From JALCSJ01 sp036788835 (lineage in GTDB: Bacteria; Bacillota; Negativicutes; Acidaminococcales; Acidaminococcaceae): a stretch of 64,000 nucleotides of DNA. Numbering within the stretch: the first letter of the stretch is position 1; each line of letters starts with the position of its first letter. Where the stretch lies: contig DAIQMR010000010.1 of NCBI GenBank assembly GCA_036788835.1, forward strand, positions 1 to 64,000, written 5' to 3'. A program made the translations under genes and the position numbers. Positions 1 to 8,742 of this stretch are shown piece after piece. The notes below the pieces were generated by a model. That model searched no databases. It was not told the DNA's origin and was given only the letters and a program-made list of their open reading frames with translations.

Positions 1-322
1 TGCAATTGCAGTACGGTACAAAAGACACTATGTTCTGGAATTAATCCCGGAAAAGTATGTTAAAATAAATTCCTTTTTAAATATTTTTGCCGATATATGC
101 GGATTTGCCTTTTTTTATGTTCTTTTGGTTTATGGTTATGAATATGCGGAAATGGGACTTTCAAGATTGTCTACATCAATGGGTATCCCGGAAGCATATT
201 TCTTCGCATGCGTTCCATTTTCAGCTTTCTTTATGCTGTTTTTCAATATGGGGGTATTTGTAAAAGACGTGCAGGCTTTTGCTGCGGTTTTAAGAGGGGC
301 AGGTGCAGAGAGCAATGGATAA
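1..322 (+). CDS. dctQ: TRAP transporter small permease DctQ, 5' truncated by window edge
   Basis: This is the C-terminal part of a small integral membrane protein, open from base 2 to the stop at 320-322. About 106 residues are visible, with two hydrophobic segments (around bases 85-135 and 215-265) and a short basic loop at the left edge. The call rests mostly on context: it overlaps the large TRAP permease by 8 bases, the usual DctQ-DctM arrangement. In TRAP transporters the small subunit forms a membrane complex with DctM and takes substrate from a periplasmic binding protein (DctP), which should lie left of the window. The beginning of the gene is missing, so its full length and start are unknown. 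Confidence 0.8.
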   Translation, partial: AIAVRYKRHYVLELIPEKYVKINSFLNIFADICGFAFFYVLLVYGYEYAEMGLSRLSTSMGIPEAYFFACVPFSAFFMLFFNMGVFVKDVQAFAAVLRGAGAESNG

Positions 323-1610
323 TTTAATTATACTTTTAGCTTCTTTTGGTATTTTAGTGCTTCTTAAAGTTCCCATTGCTTATGCTTTGGGCTTATCTTC
401 CTTGTATGTTATTTATATAATGGACATGCCTTTTATCAGTGCAATAAATAGTATGTATTCCTCTGTAAACAATTTCTCCTTGCTGGCGGTACCATTATTC
501 ATGTTGCTAGCTTTGCTTATGGCCAGAGGTGGTATTACAGATCGTTTGTTTGATATATGTAATACCTTCGTTGGACATATACGTGGAGGTATGGGGCATG
601 TTAACGTTCTAATCAGTTTGCTGTTTGGACATCTTTCTGGTTCTGCACAAGCAGACGCGGCAGGCATTGGCAGTATTTTAATCCCTGCTATGAAAAAATC
701 CGGATATGATACAGGATTCACAGTAGCTATTACTTGTTGTTCTTCAACACTTGGGGTAATTATTCCTCCTAGTGTATTAATGGTTGTATACGGAGCTATG
801 AGCGGGGCATCAATTGGAGCATTATTCATTGGTGGGTTTGTTCCCGGATTCCTGATTGCCGCGGCTCAATGTGCCTATACGTACTACAGGGCCGTTAAAT
901 ACAATTATCCAAGAGGGCCTAAGCATACATGGAAAGAACGGGGCAATGCTATAAAAAATGCTATTCCCGTTATGTTATTGCCTGCCTTAATTTTAGGCGG
1001 TACAACAAGCGGACTTTTTACAGCTACTGAATCAGCCAGTGTTGCTTGTTTCTATGCTATGATTTTGATGTTCTTTGTCTATAAAACATATCATATTAAG
1101 GATATACCTCAGCTTTTAGTACAAACTGCATCAGATTTTTCTTTGAGCATGTTTGCTGTAGCTAGCGCCGGTATTACCGGATGGCTGATTGCTTTTTTAG
1201 GCGCGCCGCAATTACTAGCAGACTGGGTGTTAGGTATAACCACATCTTATTTGGGAATTTATCTGCTCTTGGTGGCATTTCTACTTATCATTGGAACATT
1301 TTTAAGTCCTATCACAGCAATTATTATTTTCTTGCCTGTTTTCCAGGAGTTAGCAAAAGTAGCTCATTTTAATAGTGTTCATTTAGGAATAATAGTAGTG
1401 CTGACATTATCTTTAGGCATGGTTACACCTCCTTATGGAACATGCTTAATGATTACTTCCCAGTTGGGCGAAATAAAAATGTCGGAAGCTTTTGCGAGCG
1501 TCTTCCCGATTTTAGTTATTACAGTCGGTATTATTGTGCTGGGTATCATCTTCCCGGATCTATTCTTGTTCTTACCGAGATTATTAGTTCCCATGGCTTT
1601 CCCGAGTTAA
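315..1610 (+). CDS. dctM: TRAP transporter large permease DctM
   Basis: A 431-residue, very hydrophobic protein with about 12 membrane segments, the normal length for the large permease of tripartite ATP-independent periplasmic transporters. These import organic acids using the ion gradient. Family-like stretches include GSAQADAAGIGSILIP near residue 105 and IIPPSVLMVVYG near 150. The ATG at 315 is preferred over a GTG at 303, since it has a purine-rich AGAG stretch upstream and gives the standard N-terminus. It overlaps dctQ by 8 bases, so translation is probably coupled. The substrate cannot be read from the permease. The genes that follow (URO-D-like protein, DUF441, exported hydrolase) appear to be in the same transcript. 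Confidence 0.92.
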   Translation: MDNLIILLASFGILVLLKVPIAYALGLSSLYVIYIMDMPFISAINSMYSSVNNFSLLAVPLFMLLALLMARGGITDRLFDICNTFVGHIRGGMGHVNVLISLLFGHLSGSAQADAAGIGSILIPAMKKSGYDTGFTVAITCCSSTLGVIIPPSVLMVVYGAMSGASIGALFIGGFVPGFLIAAAQCAYTYYRAVKYNYPRGPKHTWKERGNAIKNAIPVMLLPALILGGTTSGLFTATESASVACFYAMILMFFVYKTYHIKDIPQLLVQTASDFSLSMFAVASAGITGWLIAFLGAPQLLADWVLGITTSYLGIYLLLVAFLLIIGTFLSPITAIIIFLPVFQELAKVAHFNSVHLGIIVVLTLSLGMVTPPYGTCLMITSQLGEIKMSEAFASVFPILVITVGIIVLGIIFPDLFLFLPRLLVPMAFPS

Positions 1611-1663
1611 TATGCTAAAAATCGTTTAATAAAATATGCTTAATAAAACAGGGAAGTTATTAA

Positions 1664-2674
1664 ATGAATAAAAAAGAGAGAATACAAGCTGCATTAAAGG
1701 GCGAAAAAGTTGATAGGGTACCTGTCTCTGCCTGGTTGCATTTTTCTGAAGTGGATCAAGACCCTATTTCTTTGGCAAAAGCACAAATCGCATTCACAAA
1801 AAAATTCGATTATGATTTTATTAAGATGATGCCACAGGGAACCTATCCGGTTCAAGATTGGGGCGCGGAGTTAAAGATTTTTGCTAATAAGCTGCAAGAG
1901 CCTATTATTAAAACCCCCGGCATCAGGTGCATAGAGGACTATAAGACCATGCATGTTCTCCCGCCTTACTATGGAACTTGGGGGAAGGCATTGCAATTGG
2001 CTATGCGTATGCAAGAATATATGCAGGATGATATACCATATATTCAAACAATTTTCTCCCCGCTAACCATTTTGAATAAATTAAGCGGCGGTCATGTTTT
2101 GCAAGATATTAAGACCCATCCTGAAGTAGTTAAAGAAGCTTTAAAGGTAGTTACAGAAACAAACATTGGTTTTGTCGAAGAAAATTTGAAATATGGTGTA
2201 GCCGGTTTCTTTTTGGCAACCCAGACAGCTCTTCGTGATGCTATAACGTTGGATAATTACGATGAATTTGCCCGTCCTTTTGATTATGAAGTGATTAACA
2301 GTTACAAGGATAAGACATATTTTAATGTCCTGCATATTCATGGAGATAATGTTTACTTTAAGGAATTGTTGGATTATCCTGTTAACAGTTTAAGCTGGCA
2401 TGCCAGAACCACACCACCTACACTTAAAGAAGCTAGGACCATGACTGACAAGTGCTTTGTAGGTGGTTTAAAGGAAGATCCTTATTTTGTCGACGGGGTT
2501 TTACATTACCATAGCATTATGGCAAAAGACAATGCTGAGCAGCTTATTGAACATGTTCATGAAGCGATTGCACAAGTTGATGGCAGAGGGATTATCATTG
2601 GGCCTAGCTGTGTAATAGATCCCAGAGCACCTGAAAGTAACTTCTTCGCATTGAGAAAATCTGTAGAAAAATAA
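1664..2674 (+). CDS. Uroporphyrinogen decarboxylase-fold protein (MtaA/CmuA-like)
   Basis: A 336-residue member of the URO-D superfamily, which contains HemE and the zinc-dependent corrinoid/CoM methyltransferases (MtaA, MtbA, CmuA). It is not a convincing HemE: it lies in a transport operon and no haem genes are near. Methyltransferase members carry a His-x-Cys and a distal Cys as zinc ligands. Here the first motif reads LHIHGDN (His224, His226), while a possible distal ligand is Cys316 in GPSCVID near the C-terminus. It starts 53 bases after dctM and is followed 40 bases later by the DUF441 gene. A role in handling the imported compound (demethylation, methyl transfer or decarboxylation) is inference. 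Confidence 0.75.
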   Translation: MNKKERIQAALKGEKVDRVPVSAWLHFSEVDQDPISLAKAQIAFTKKFDYDFIKMMPQGTYPVQDWGAELKIFANKLQEPIIKTPGIRCIEDYKTMHVLPPYYGTWGKALQLAMRMQEYMQDDIPYIQTIFSPLTILNKLSGGHVLQDIKTHPEVVKEALKVVTETNIGFVEENLKYGVAGFFLATQTALRDAITLDNYDEFARPFDYEVINSYKDKTYFNVLHIHGDNVYFKELLDYPVNSLSWHARTTPPTLKEARTMTDKCFVGGLKEDPYFVDGVLHYHSIMAKDNAEQLIEHVHEAIAQVDGRGIIIGPSCVIDPRAPESNFFALRKSVEK

Positions 2675-2714
2675 AATATTGTTCTGAAGGTGTTAAAAAA
2701 GAAAGAGGATATAC

Positions 2715-3179
2715 ATGTCAGCATATTTAATTTTGACGGTTTTATTGATTTTAGGATACTTTAATCACAATAGTACTATTTGTATTGCAACCTGTATCCT
2801 GTTTGTTATGAAGTTACTTTTCCCGGTAAAAGCATTAGAATTCATGGATGCCCATGGCATGCACTATGGAATAATTTTGCTGACGGCAGGAATGCTGGCA
2901 CCTATCGCCTTGGGGAAAATAACCATACAACAGATTATTGATACCTTTAAAAGCATGAACGGCATTCTTAGCGTTTTAGTAGGAGTGTTGGTGGCTGTTT
3001 TTGGGGCATGGGGTGTTGATTTTATTCGAGAGGACCCGCAGGCTGTTGTAGCAGTATTAGTGGGAACTATTATTGGTGTTGCTTTTTTCCATGGTATACC
3101 GGTTGGGCCACTTATCGCTGGCGGTATTGTTCTGGGAGGAATGCGTTTAGCAAAAGTGGTTTTAAGCTTATTCAAATAA
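2715..3179 (+). CDS. DUF441 (YeaL-like) small membrane protein
   Basis: A 154-residue, almost wholly hydrophobic protein with about four membrane segments and a glycine-rich C-terminal part (VPGTIIG-like and GGIVLGG-like loops). Length and pattern match the DUF441/YeaL family, whose function is not known. An RBS-like GAAAGAGGA stands a few bases before the ATG. It lies between the URO-D-like gene and the exported hydrolase with gaps of 40 and 34 bases, so it is probably co-transcribed with the TRAP permeases. It may be an accessory membrane component of this transport operon, but no direct evidence for that is visible. Confidence 0.7.
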   Translation: MSAYLILTVLLILGYFNHNSTICIATCILFVMKLLFPVKALEFMDAHGMHYGIILLTAGMLAPIALGKITIQQIIDTFKSMNGILSVLVGVLVAVFGAWGVDFIREDPQAVVAVLVGTIIGVAFFHGIPVGPLIAGGIVLGGMRLAKVVLSLFK

Positions 3180-3213
3180 TTTTTAAAAAATATTTGAAAA
3201 GGGAGTAATAAAA

Positions 3214-4155
3214 ATGCACAAAAACAAGGGTATTTTTGCAAAGTTATTTTGTTTTGCTGTGGCAGGAGTAATTGCCGGGTTTTCTTTTGGGGGAAAAGTA
3301 GAAGCTGCCACTCCGGCAGAGCAAGCAGCTAAAATAGCTGCATTAAGAATGAACAACGGCCACTATGTTGAAGTGACCCCTGACGTAGAATTGTTTTATA
3401 TTGATAAAGGCAAGGGAACCCCCCTTATTTTCGTTCCGGGATGGAGTTTCTCAGCGGATGCCTTTTTGCATCAAATAGAGCATTTTTCGCAAAAGTACAG
3501 AGTCATTGCCGTTGATCCGAGAAGTCAGGGGGATTCTACAAAAACAAGCTTAGGAAATGATTATCCAACTCATGGCAAGGATTTAGCCGCATTGATTAAT
3601 AAATTAAAACTAAAAAATGTGGTTTTAGCAGGCTGGTCTTTCGGTAATTTTGATACATGGGAATATGTACAACAAAATGGCCTCAATAATGTCAAAGCAG
3701 TGATTATGATTGATAATAAGCCTAAGACAATAACTGATGGAAAAGTCGGTGGACTGGGGAAACAGGTTACAGGCTATCTGAAATCTCAGGCTGACTATCG
3801 TGGCTTTATTACTGCTTTTGCAAATAAGAAGCTGTTAACTCGCCCTGTTGCGTCTGTAGAAGAATTCAACGTATTGGCCGGTAAATCATTACAAGTACCT
3901 TACAATGCTGCCAGAGATGAATATATAAGCGGCTGGTTTGGCGATAGAGAAGATACGGTGAAAGAGATTTCCAAGAAAAGACCATCTATTATGATTTTCA
4001 GTGCTGACCGGGTGGAACCGACAAGCACTTGGCTTAAAGCCAATGCGCCTAAGACAGAAATACGTTCCTTAGGAAAACATATGATGTTTTGGGAATTTCC
4101 GAAGCAATTTAATGGTTTTATAGATGAGTTTATGCAAAAAAATAATATCGAATAA
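3214..4155 (+). CDS. Exported alpha/beta hydrolase
   Basis: A 313-residue alpha/beta-hydrolase with a Sec signal peptide: basic start, hydrophobic core about residues 9-27, and a likely cleavage after VEA near residue 31. The nucleophile elbow GWSFG places the serine at residue 142. The oxyanion-loop stretch VPGWSFSAD lies near residue 74, a DPRSQGDS strand near 101 resembles the haloperoxidase/esterase branch, and GKHMMFWEFP near the C-terminus supplies the catalytic His. The protein should act outside the cytoplasmic membrane. As the last gene of the TRAP operon it could cleave an ester or similar bond before uptake; this is inference from position. The substrate is unknown. Confidence 0.85.
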   Translation: MHKNKGIFAKLFCFAVAGVIAGFSFGGKVEAATPAEQAAKIAALRMNNGHYVEVTPDVELFYIDKGKGTPLIFVPGWSFSADAFLHQIEHFSQKYRVIAVDPRSQGDSTKTSLGNDYPTHGKDLAALINKLKLKNVVLAGWSFGNFDTWEYVQQNGLNNVKAVIMIDNKPKTITDGKVGGLGKQVTGYLKSQADYRGFITAFANKKLLTRPVASVEEFNVLAGKSLQVPYNAARDEYISGWFGDREDTVKEISKKRPSIMIFSADRVEPTSTWLKANAPKTEIRSLGKHMMFWEFPKQFNGFIDEFMQKNNIE

Positions 4156-4199
4156 TGATTATGCTGAGCAAGAAAATATAAAGAATTAGCAAGTTTTTC

Positions 4200-4233
4200 C
4201 CAATAGCCCTACCATAGGGCTATTGGTTTTTTT
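4200..4233 (+). terminator. Rho-independent terminator of the TRAP/hydrolase operon
   Basis: A perfect 11-bp inverted repeat (CCAATAGCCCT / AGGGCTATTGG) with a 5-base loop is followed by seven T's at 4227-4233. It lies 45 bases after the hydrolase stop and closes the operon. Confidence 0.93.
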
Positions 4234-4261
4234 GAGTAGATGGTTTCATGTGTGATATAAT
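4232..4261 (+). promoter_or_regulatory. Sigma-70-type promoter for the dipeptidase genes
   Basis: TTGAGT at 4232-4237 and TATAAT at 4256-4261 with an 18-base spacer, just after the preceding terminator and 35 bases before the dipeptidase ATG. Confidence 0.65.
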
Positions 4262-4295
4262 GTCTTTGTAAATATTTTGAGAAAGTAGGGATATT

Positions 4296-5243
4296 ATGAA
4301 AATTGTAGATTTGCATTGTGACACGATTACCGAGTTGGAAAAACAACACAAACAGCTGCGGCAAAATGACATGAATCTGGATTTGCTTCGCATGAAGGAA
4401 CAGGGCATTATGCTTCAGGATTTTGCTATCTTTGTCAGAATGACAGAGTACAACAACGTGGAAGAAGCATGGCAATACACTCTGAATATCTGCAAATTTT
4501 TCAAAGACCAAATGGCCGCCAACAAGGATTTGATCAGCCAGGCTCTCTCCTATAAAGATATAGAAGAAAATCAAGCTAAAGGTAAGATTTCTGCTCTTTT
4601 GTCCGTAGAAGAGGGTGGCGTTCTGGGTGAAAGCATTGAACGGCTGCCGGCTTTATATAAAGAGGGAGTCCGTCTAATCACGATTTCCTGGAACTTTGAA
4701 AATTCCTTGGGCTATCCTCATTCTCTGACGGGGCCAAGTGATGATAAACATCTGAAACCTTTTGGCAGAGAAGTAGTTAAGACCATGGATGAGCTCCACA
4801 TGATTGTGGATGTTTCCCATTCCGGAGACGGAGATTTCTGGGATGTGGCAGATATTGTGAAAGGGCCCTTTGTAGCTTCCCATTCTGATGCCAGAGCTAT
4901 CGAAGGACATTCCAGGAACCTGACGGATCCTATGATTAAAACCTTGGCTGAACACGGCGGCGTTATGGGTATTAATTTCTTCAGTAAATTCCTGGGACAT
5001 GACGGTACCGGCAGTATAGATCAGATGGTAACTCATATTAAACACATTAAACAGGTAGGGGGCATTGATGTTATTGCCCTGGGCAGTGATTTTGACGGCT
5101 TCGGTGGTGCCAGCGGTGTCCGTACCTGTGAAGATTTCCCGAAGCTTTTTGACGCTTTGTCCACAGCCGGTTTCACTGATGAGGAATTAGAAAAGATTTC
5201 TCATAAGAACGCTTTGCGTGTCCTGAAAGAAGTCTTAAAATAA
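4296..5243 (+). CDS. Membrane dipeptidase-family (M19) peptidase
   Basis: A 315-residue zinc peptidase of the renal dipeptidase family (M19), which hydrolyses dipeptides. Metal-binding features are visible: His7 and Asp9 in VDLHCDT, the bridging Glu105 in SVEEGG, histidines in VDVSHSG and VASHSDARA, and the Asp in LGSDFDGFGG. The stretch SRNLTD is typical of the family. There is no signal peptide, so the enzyme is probably cytoplasmic. It has its own promoter and is followed 12 bases later by an M20 peptidase, suggesting joint breakdown of imported peptides to free amino acids, which fits an amino-acid fermenter. Confidence 0.9.
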   Translation: MKIVDLHCDTITELEKQHKQLRQNDMNLDLLRMKEQGIMLQDFAIFVRMTEYNNVEEAWQYTLNICKFFKDQMAANKDLISQALSYKDIEENQAKGKISALLSVEEGGVLGESIERLPALYKEGVRLITISWNFENSLGYPHSLTGPSDDKHLKPFGREVVKTMDELHMIVDVSHSGDGDFWDVADIVKGPFVASHSDARAIEGHSRNLTDPMIKTLAEHGGVMGINFFSKFLGHDGTGSIDQMVTHIKHIKQVGGIDVIALGSDFDGFGGASGVRTCEDFPKLFDALSTAGFTDEELEKISHKNALRVLKEVLK

Positions 5244-5255
5244 CGGAGAGAAGCG

Positions 5256-6380
5256 ATGAATAAAGAACTGAAAGCCAAAGTCTTTGCCTATGTGAAGAAT
5301 AATCTGCCTGAACTGGTACGGTTGATTTATGATGTAACAAGCATACCGTCTCCTACCGGCTCTGAGGCCAAGAAGGCTGCCTGGATTGTGGAGACACTGA
5401 AAAGTTTCGGTGCCGAGGGCATGTATATTGATGGGGCAGGCAATGTTATTTATCCCTATCATATTGCAGGGAAAGGAAAATTCCCCATGTACGGTGCCCA
5501 TATTGACACAGTATTTGCAGGGGTGGAACATATTCAGCCGGAAATAGACGGGGTAATCCTCCATGGGCCGTCCTGCGGGGATAATAGCTCTAACGTAGCG
5601 GCAATGCTCTTTGCTATTAAGATGTTTTTACAGCTTAAGATAGTGCCCAAAGAAGGAATGGTTTTTGTTTTTAATGTGGGAGAAGAAGGCTTGGGTAATT
5701 CTAACGGCTGCAAATTCCTCATTAAGGAATGGGGGGATAAGCTATCTTATTATGTTGCTGCCGATTGTTATAATGACGACTTTGTTAATCTGGCCGTAGG
5801 TTCCAATCGTTATAAAGTAACGGTTCATGCAGAAGGCGGCCACAGCTGGTTTGCCTTTGGCAAAGAGAATGCCATTCATATTGCTGCGGATATTATTCAC
5901 CAATTTTACAAGATGACCGTTCCCGCTGAACCGAAGACTACGTTCAACATTGGCACTATTGTGGGTGGCACCACAGTTAATTCCATTGCTGAGACGGCAG
6001 AATTTACCGTTGATTTGCGCTCTGAAAATCAAAAAGAATTGGATAAAATAGATGCACAGTTTAAGAGTATCTTGGAAAAATTCTCCTCGGGAAAACATGC
6101 AATTGATGCAGCAATGATAGGACAGAGACCCTGCAGTAACGGTATTATTCAAGATGAAATATATGACAGGATAGTAAATATCAGAAAGGCCGGAAACCTA
6201 CCTACAGTATTTCAAGGAGCCAGTACTGATGCCAATATTCCTTTGAGCAAAGGTATCCCTGCCATATCCTTTGGATTGGGCAAAGGAGCCGGGATGCATA
6301 CAGTCCAAGAAACCTTAGACCTTTCTACCATTGAATTCGGCATGGAGCAATTTCTGGAATTCATGCTGTATAACGAATGA
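5256..6380 (+). CDS. M20 family metallo-hydrolase (ArgE/DapE/peptidase-like)
   Basis: A 374-residue M20 enzyme. Likely metal ligands are His82 in GAHIDT, the bridging Asp109 in SCGDNSS, the catalytic Glu143 and ligand Glu144 in VGEEGLGN, and a late His in GAGMHTVQE. The middle part (about residues 180-290) is the lid/dimerisation domain, with a conserved GGHSW. Members remove acyl groups or terminal residues from small peptides. The exact substrate is not readable; a YgeY-type or peptidase T-type role is possible. It follows the M19 dipeptidase by 12 bases. No terminator is visible after its stop, so read-through into the trp leader is possible. Confidence 0.85.
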   Translation: MNKELKAKVFAYVKNNLPELVRLIYDVTSIPSPTGSEAKKAAWIVETLKSFGAEGMYIDGAGNVIYPYHIAGKGKFPMYGAHIDTVFAGVEHIQPEIDGVILHGPSCGDNSSNVAAMLFAIKMFLQLKIVPKEGMVFVFNVGEEGLGNSNGCKFLIKEWGDKLSYYVAADCYNDDFVNLAVGSNRYKVTVHAEGGHSWFAFGKENAIHIAADIIHQFYKMTVPAEPKTTFNIGTIVGGTTVNSIAETAEFTVDLRSENQKELDKIDAQFKSILEKFSSGKHAIDAAMIGQRPCSNGIIQDEIYDRIVNIRKAGNLPTVFQGASTDANIPLSKGIPAISFGLGKGAGMHTVQETLDLSTIEFGMEQFLEFMLYNE

Positions 6381-6401
6381 CAAAATTAAGTGAAATTTTT
6401 C

Positions 6402-6430
6402 TTGACAACTGTTTTGGGGAGTGCTAGTAT
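6402..6430 (+). promoter_or_regulatory. Promoter of the trp T-box leader
   Basis: A perfect -35 TTGACA (6402-6407), a 17-base spacer and a -10 TAGTAT (6425-6430). It lies directly upstream of the T-box RNA and begins 21 bases after the M20 stop. Confidence 0.8.
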
Positions 6431-6439
6431 TTAGACATA

Positions 6440-6719
6440 ATTTAATAAGCCTACTTTAAACCATTGAGATGGAGATAACGTCTGAAGATGTATTCACAGA
6501 GAGTCCGGGGTGCTGGAAACCGGGTATTGGCAGTCAGACAAATGGACCATCGAGGGTGCAGTGAAATCGGGAGACCGAAATTACTCTGCAACGTTACAGC
6601 CGCGTTAAGGATGAGGAATGTGTTAGCATTCTGCTGGAGAATATGAACCTAGGTTCATAAAACAAGGTGGTACCGCAGACTTTTAAGCCTGTCCTTGCGA
6701 GGGACAGGCTTTTTATTTT
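6440..6719 (+). promoter_or_regulatory. T-box leader, tryptophan-specific
   Basis: A tRNA-sensing leader that lets transcription proceed when uncharged tRNA-Trp binds. The GA-rich stem I elements (AGAGAGTCCGGGG and GGAAACCGGG near 6497-6523) are followed by the likely specifier codon TGG at 6543-6545, with the usual purine after it. The conserved T-box AAGGTGGTACCGCAG is at 6664-6678. The regulated terminator has arms at 6686-6694 and 6701-6710 followed by TTTTATTTT. The Trp specifier agrees with the downstream trpDCFBA genes. A second hairpin with a T-run follows before trpD, which is not part of a normal T-box. Confidence 0.92.
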
Positions 6720-6727
6720 GACTAAAA

Positions 6728-6781
6728 GGCGGGTGGCTGTTTTGTTGGCATATGCTAACAAAATAACTACCCGTCTTTTTT
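6728..6781 (+). terminator. Second terminator-like hairpin between the T-box and trpD
   Basis: Arms at 6728-6750 and 6753-6775 form a stem of about 23 pairs (mostly Watson-Crick, several G-U, one C-A mismatch), followed by six T's (6776-6781). It looks like a complete intrinsic terminator downstream of the T-box terminator. It carries no T-box sequence of its own. Confidence 0.7.
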
Positions 6782-6860
6782 GTCGGCAGAGTCAAGCCGG
6801 TTTGGGAAAAAGTAATAAATAGGAACTATTAAAGAGATTTCATTTTAGGGGGAGAAGAAA

Positions 6861-7889
6861 ATGATTAGAGAAGCTATTGCCAAGATTGTGAGCAAAGAGG
6901 ATTTAACCTATAAGGAAGCCTATGCAGTAATGAATGAGATTATGAGCGGTGAAACTACTGCCACTCAGAATGCGGCCTTTTTAGCGGCCCTTTCTACCAA
7001 AAGCACCAAGGCAGAAACTATTGTAGAGATTGCCGGATGCGCGGCAGCAATGCGGGACCATGCCACTAAAGTAGATGCCAAGAATATGCCGATTATGGAG
7101 ATAGTAGGTACCGGCGGTGACGGGGCTCACAGCTTTAATATTTCTACTACCGCAGCCATTATTGCCGCAGCAGGCGGCATGAAGATAGCTAAACATGGCA
7201 ATAGGGCAGCCTCTTCTCAATGCGGTACGGCAGATTGCCTGGAAGCACTGGGCGTGAACATTCAGCAAAGTCCTAAAAAATGTTTGGAGCTCTTAGATAA
7301 AGTGGGCATGTGTTTCTTCTTTGCTCAAAAGTATCATACTTCCATGAAGTATGTGGGAGCCATTCGCAAAGAGTTGGGTTTCCGGACGGTGTTCAATATT
7401 CTGGGGCCTCTGACCAATCCTGCCAGTCCTAGGCTTCAGCTTTTGGGAGTGTATGATGAATATCTGGTAGCACCTTTGGCCCAGGTTCTTATGAGTCTGG
7501 GGGTGAAACGGGGCATGGTAGTTTACGGCAAGGACAAGCTGGATGAAATTTCCGCCAGCGCTCCCACCAGCATTTGTGAGTTCAAGGAAGGCTGGTATAA
7601 GAGCTATGTGATTAAGCCGGAAGATTTTGGCTTTACCTGCTGCAAAAAGGAAGAATTGGTAGGAGGTACTCCGGCAGAAAATGGGCAAATTCTGCGAGGC
7701 ATTTTAGCAGGAGAAAAAGGTCCTAAGAGAATCGCGGCTCTCATGAATGCCGGGGCGGCTCTCTTTATAGGAGGCAAAGCCGACACTATGAAAGAGGGGA
7801 TATCATTAGCCGCAGGTCTGATTGATTCAGGAAAAGCCACAGAGACGTTAGAAAAAATGATTAAGGTAAGCAATAGTCCGGAGGCATAG
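6861..7889 (+). CDS. trpD: Anthranilate phosphoribosyltransferase
   Basis: A 342-residue enzyme, the usual length, that joins anthranilate and PRPP in the second step of tryptophan synthesis. The PRPP-binding [13 protein letters not shown] lies near residue 80, KHGNRAASS near 107, and the late [14 protein letters not shown] stretch near 187 is typical. It has a strong GGGGGAG ribosome site. It is a stand-alone TrpD, not fused to TrpG, and it is the first gene after the Trp T-box. No trpE or trpG precedes it, so anthranilate must come from genes elsewhere or from outside. Confidence 0.96.
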   Translation: MIREAIAKIVSKEDLTYKEAYAVMNEIMSGETTATQNAAFLAALSTKSTKAETIVEIAGCAAAMRDHATKVDAKNMPIMEIVGTGGDGAHSFNISTTAAIIAAAGGMKIAKHGNRAASSQCGTADCLEALGVNIQQSPKKCLELLDKVGMCFFFAQKYHTSMKYVGAIRKELGFRTVFNILGPLTNPASPRLQLLGVYDEYLVAPLAQVLMSLGVKRGMVVYGKDKLDEISASAPTSICEFKEGWYKSYVIKPEDFGFTCCKKEELVGGTPAENGQILRGILAGEKGPKRIAALMNAGAALFIGGKADTMKEGISLAAGLIDSGKATETLEKMIKVSNSPEA

Positions 7890-7890
7890 G

Positions 7891-8670
7891 ATGAATATTT
7901 TAGATGAGCTGGCAGCTTATGCCAGGGTGAGAGTGGAGAAAGCCAAAGCCATAAAGAGTCTGGCCAGGGTCAGGGCAGAGGCAGAGCAACTGCCTAAAGG
8001 AGACTTCTCCTTTGAAAAAGTCTTGGGTAAACAGGGTTTGTCCTTTATTTGTGAATGCAAAAAAGCATCTCCTTCCCAAGGAATTATTACCGAGTATTTT
8101 CCCTATGTGGAAATAGCCAAAGCCTATGAAAAGGCAGGAGCTGACTGCATCTCAGTATTGACGGAGCCCAAATGGTTTATGGGCAGTGATGCATATTTGG
8201 CAGAGATAGCCGGCACAGTGAAAATTCCTTGCCTACGGAAAGATTTCACAGTTGACCCTTATATGATTTATCAGGCAAAGGTTTTAGGCGCCGATGCAGT
8301 ACTTTTAATTTGTGCTATTTTATCGGACGCACAAATCAGGGAGTGGCTTAAAATATGTGACGGCCTGGGATTATCCGCTCTGGTGGAAGCTCATGACGAA
8401 ACAGAAATCAAAAGGGCTGTGGAAAACGGAGGGAAAATTATCGGTGTTAATAATAGAAATCTGAAAAGTTTTGCCACAAATATGAGTAATAGTTCCAAAT
8501 TGCGGGAATTAGTTCCCCCCAACCTTTTGTTTGTTTCCGAAAGCGGGATTAAAAATCATAGGGATATTGAGGCTGTCAAAGCCATAGGAGCGGATGGGGT
8601 TTTAATTGGCGAAACTCTTATGAGAAGCAAAAATATTGCCGAAACATTAAAGATGTTACGAGGGGCGTAG
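7891..8670 (+). CDS. trpC: Indole-3-glycerol phosphate synthase
   Basis: A 259-residue TIM-barrel enzyme that closes the indole ring, fourth step of tryptophan synthesis. Family motifs are visible: the ECKKASPSQG loop with the catalytic lysine near residue 52, LTEPKWF near 90, LRKDF near 110, GVNNRNL near 186 and SESGI near 213. It starts one base after the trpD stop, so translation is likely coupled. It is not fused to TrpF; trpF follows as a separate gene after about 70 bases. Confidence 0.96.
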   Translation: MNILDELAAYARVRVEKAKAIKSLARVRAEAEQLPKGDFSFEKVLGKQGLSFICECKKASPSQGIITEYFPYVEIAKAYEKAGADCISVLTEPKWFMGSDAYLAEIAGTVKIPCLRKDFTVDPYMIYQAKVLGADAVLLICAILSDAQIREWLKICDGLGLSALVEAHDETEIKRAVENGGKIIGVNNRNLKSFATNMSNSSKLRELVPPNLLFVSESGIKNHRDIEAVKAIGADGVLIGETLMRSKNIAETLKMLRGA

Positions 8671-8742
8671 CAATAATAGCTTCACCGGCCTGTCTAAGCA
8701 AAATGTGGCAAAGGCTGTTGTCGGACAGTGAGAGGAGGCAGT

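Noticed and set aside
1664..2674. HemE (uroporphyrinogen decarboxylase of haem synthesis)
   Set aside because: The operon context is transport, and the sequence has metal-ligand-like His and Cys residues of the methyltransferase side of the superfamily.
6728..6781. A second, tandem T-box
   Set aside because: No stem I, specifier or GGTGGTACC element is present; it is only a hairpin with a T-run.
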